In this document: positions 5,342 through 6,611 of the stretch, piece by piece
Layout of the letters: each line of letters starts with the position of its first letter
Position numbering within the stretch: the stretch's first letter is position 1
Origin: Methylophilaceae bacterium UBA6140
GTDB lineage: Bacteria; Pseudomonadota; Gammaproteobacteria; Burkholderiales; Methylophilaceae
Length of the DNA stretch: 6,611 nt
Direction of reading: 5' to 3'
NCBI GenBank assembly: GCA_002423265.1
Contig: DIVE01000008.1
Coordinates: 1 to 6,611 of the forward strand
The notes under the pieces: generated by a model
The model's database searches: none
Told to the model about the DNA's origin: nothing
What the model saw: the letters and a program-made list of their open reading frames with translations, nothing else
Made by a program: the position numbers and the translations under genes

Positions 5342-5611
5342 CAGCAAGGTTTCTTTCTGCGGCTAATGGGTGTCCCCTATTGTTCTATGATCTGGGCTTA
5401 TTGTTGTATGCATTTTTTAATGGATTCTGTAAATTACGGCGCACCCTATTTTTTTGGAGAATTACACCACAAAAAAGCACTCAACTTGCTGGTCTGCTCA
5501 GCGGTGTTCCGGGCCATGTATTGAATAACTTTTTTGTTATTCAGACTGGATTAAACGCCTAATTTTTTTCCATGACAAGTGTGCGTGTGTATTGATCTCA
5601 TTTGTGCTGGT
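5342..5611. other. AT-rich noncoding gap
   Basis: This 270-base stretch separates the orphan membrane-protein gene from the TfoX-domain gene. A plus-strand reading frame (5314-5562) overlaps the membrane-protein gene, has a low-complexity, unconvincing product and no ribosome-binding site, so I do not call it. The region holds several T/A runs, one clear hairpin (5522-5543) and presumably the promoter of the membrane-protein gene, which I could not place with confidence. Confidence 0.6.
5522..5543. repeat. 8-bp hairpin in the noncoding gap
   Basis: TGAATAAC (5522-5529) and GTTATTCA (5536-5543) form a perfect 8-bp stem around a six-T loop. It is AT-rich. No U-tract directly follows on either strand, so it is a poor intrinsic terminator; a T7 run comes 20 bases later on the plus strand. 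A role in ending leftward transcription of the TfoX-domain gene is possible but unproven. Confidence 0.5.
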
Positions 5612-5947
5612 TCAGCGTTTTGCTTTTGGCTTGTTTCTCAAGCTGGCTTGAAATGATCTTCTTAGCCACAAGGCAGCTTCGTGCCGGTCTTCGAGGATAA
5701 AATCCGGTGCTTGATAGTAGGGCAGGCCGATGGTTTTGTCTTTTTTGCGGTAGGTGAATTGCGGGAGTTGCAGGGATTCGAATGCCGGGCGCGTTTCGGT
5801 GTCCGCTTTCAGGTAGAGGGTGTCTTGATAGATGATGCCGACCGGCAGACCCTCAAGGTAGAGGGTGTGGCCGTCGAACATGCGTTTGATGGAGATGGGG
5901 CCGGCGAGGGCGAAGACTTCGTGGAGGTACTCTATGAATTCGCTCAT
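5612..5947 (-). CDS. TfoX N-terminal-domain protein
   Basis: A 111-residue protein matching the TfoX_N domain alone. The hallmark is the segment around residues 19-33, SIKRMFDGHTLYLEG, matching the family's RRMFGG.GLYLDG pattern, followed by GIIYQDTLYLKAD (37-49). Full-length TfoX/Sxy proteins of gammaproteobacteria also carry a C-terminal domain and drive competence genes together with CRP. Stand-alone N-domain proteins of this size are widespread and largely uncharacterised, so a competence role should not be assumed. The basic tail (RNKPKAKR) is seen directly. The start is ATG at 5945-5947 with only a weak AGG-type ribosome-binding site (TTAGGT). It lies 71 bases downstream of the exonuclease III gene, same strand. 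Confidence 0.85.
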   Translation of the reverse strand: MSEFIEYLHEVFALAGPISIKRMFDGHTLYLEGLPVGIIYQDTLYLKADTETRPAFESLQLPQFTYRKKDKTIGLPYYQAPDFILEDRHEAALWLRRSFQASLRNKPKAKR

Positions 5948-6018
5948 GGTTTACCTAATTTAAAATCAAAAGATTGATCCGTAAGTAGGTTGAGGCATAC
6001 CCGCAAGGGGCATGTCCG

Positions 6019-6611
6019 TCATGATGCTAGTTCGAGGACGACAGGGGTATGGTCGGAAGGCCGCTCCAGTTTCCTCGGCCCCTTGTCGATCCAGCAGCGC
6101 TGGCAGTTGGCTTTCAGCGCGTCGCTGACGAGGATGTGGTCGATGCGCAGGCCGAGGTTACGGCGGAAGCCGGCCATGCGGTAATCCCACCAACTGAAGC
6201 TGGATTCAGGTTGTTCGAACAGTCTGAAGCCGTCATGCAGGCCGAGCGCCTGCAGTTTTCTGAAAGCTTCACGCTCCGGTTCGCTGACCAGTACCTGGCC
6301 TTCCCACGCTTTGGGGTCATGCACGTCGCGGTCTTCCGGGGCGATGTTGTAATCGCCGAGCAGGGCGAGTTTGGGGTGTTGTTTCAGCTCGGTTGCAAGG
6401 TGGTTGGTGAGCGCTTGCAGCCAGCCGAGCTTGTACTGGTATTTGTCCGAATCAATGCTCTGGCCGTTGGGGATATAGGCGCAGACAATCCGGATGCCCT
6501 GGATGCTGGCGGCGATCACACGCTTCTGCTCGTCGGCCAGGCCGGGGATATCGAGGCTGACATTTTCCATCGCGTGCGGCGTCAGAATGGCGACGCCATT
6601 GTAGGTTTTCT
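6019..6611 (-). CDS. xthA: Exodeoxyribonuclease III, N-terminus outside window
   Basis: The C-terminal 196 residues of exonuclease III, a Mg-dependent AP endonuclease and 3'-5' exonuclease of base-excision repair. The frame stays open to the right edge; family lengths near 255-265 imply about 60 residues missing. Clear motifs are YNGVAIL at the visible start, AYIPNG, the active-site GDYNIAPEDRDVHDP (Asp and Asn of GDYN at 6346-6357), SWWDYR, LRIDHILVS and the C-terminal catalytic PSDHTPVVLEL (His codon at 6049-6051). All key residues in view are intact. The apparent ATG at 6568-6570 is an internal Met, since conserved sequence continues upstream of it. No convincing terminator follows; the TfoX-domain gene lies downstream in the same direction. 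Confidence 0.95.
   Translation of the reverse strand, partial: KTYNGVAILTPHAMENVSLDIPGLADEQKRVIAASIQGIRIVCAYIPNGQSIDSDKYQYKLGWLQALTNHLATELKQHPKLALLGDYNIAPEDRDVHDPKAWEGQVLVSEPEREAFRKLQALGLHDGFRLFEQPESSFSWWDYRMAGFRRNLGLRIDHILVSDALKANCQRCWIDKGPRKLERPSDHTPVVLELAS

Noticed and set aside
5479..5485. GTTGAGT on the minus strand, a perfect GTTRRRY match, as the R' box of a second attC
   Set aside because: No partner R'' box or L''/L' pairing is seen at the required distance, so a 7-base match alone is not evidence.
5996..6014. Possible terminator hairpin after xthA (catgcccc...gggtatg on the minus strand)
   Set aside because: The stem is short with a mismatch and no U-tract follows, so it does not meet the usual form of an intrinsic terminator.
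1..6611. CRISPR array, tRNA/rRNA genes, transposase or integrase genes
   Set aside because: No regularly spaced repeats, no tRNA-like or rRNA-like segments and no transposase or integrase motifs were seen on either strand.

Overview
The window looks like chromosomal DNA of a betaproteobacterium, probably of the Nitrosomonadales type (Gallionella-, Nitrosomonas- or Methylophilus-like). This rests on the GC-rich coding style and on an NtrX-like regulator with a worn-out AAA+ domain next to ordinary housekeeping genes. The family-level placement is inference. Two gene fragments run off the edges: the 5'-truncated regulator at the left and the N-terminally truncated exonuclease III at the right.

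Layout, left to right. (1) Positions 1-1137, plus strand: an NtrX-like response regulator (receiver, degenerate AAA+, Fis-type HTH). (2) Positions 1138-2008: an inserted block carrying a HigB/HigA toxin-antitoxin pair on the minus strand, its promoter with a perfect 19-bp palindromic operator, and a noncoding tail with degenerate GTCATTC...GGAATCCAG repeat units. The block is bracketed by a 54-bp perfect direct repeat: the last codons of the regulator gene occur again at 2009-2062. This second copy ends in its own stop codon, which abuts the stop of the convergent cupin gene. The toxin-antitoxin block therefore seems to have entered the 3' end of the regulator gene while leaving a complete coding end in place. 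(3) Positions 2068-3979, minus strand: a probable operon in the order MarC-family membrane protein, DODA-type extradiol dioxygenase, secreted cupin. (4) Positions 4167-5341, minus strand: two AT-richer orphan genes, a three-helix membrane protein and a Sel1/TPR-like lipoprotein. They are separated by a 77-bp palindromic element that resembles an integron attC site. The membrane protein's stop codon lies inside the R''-like box, as is common in gene cassettes. (5) Positions 5342-5611: AT-rich noncoding DNA with one clear hairpin. (6) Positions 5612-5947 and 6019-6611, minus strand: a short TfoX N-terminal-domain protein and exonuclease III.

The flanks are ordinary core genes. The two accessory islands (1138-2008 and about 4150-5600) hold the interesting structure: a toxin-antitoxin module framed by a gene-end duplication, and a possible stranded pair of integron cassettes with no integrase in view.
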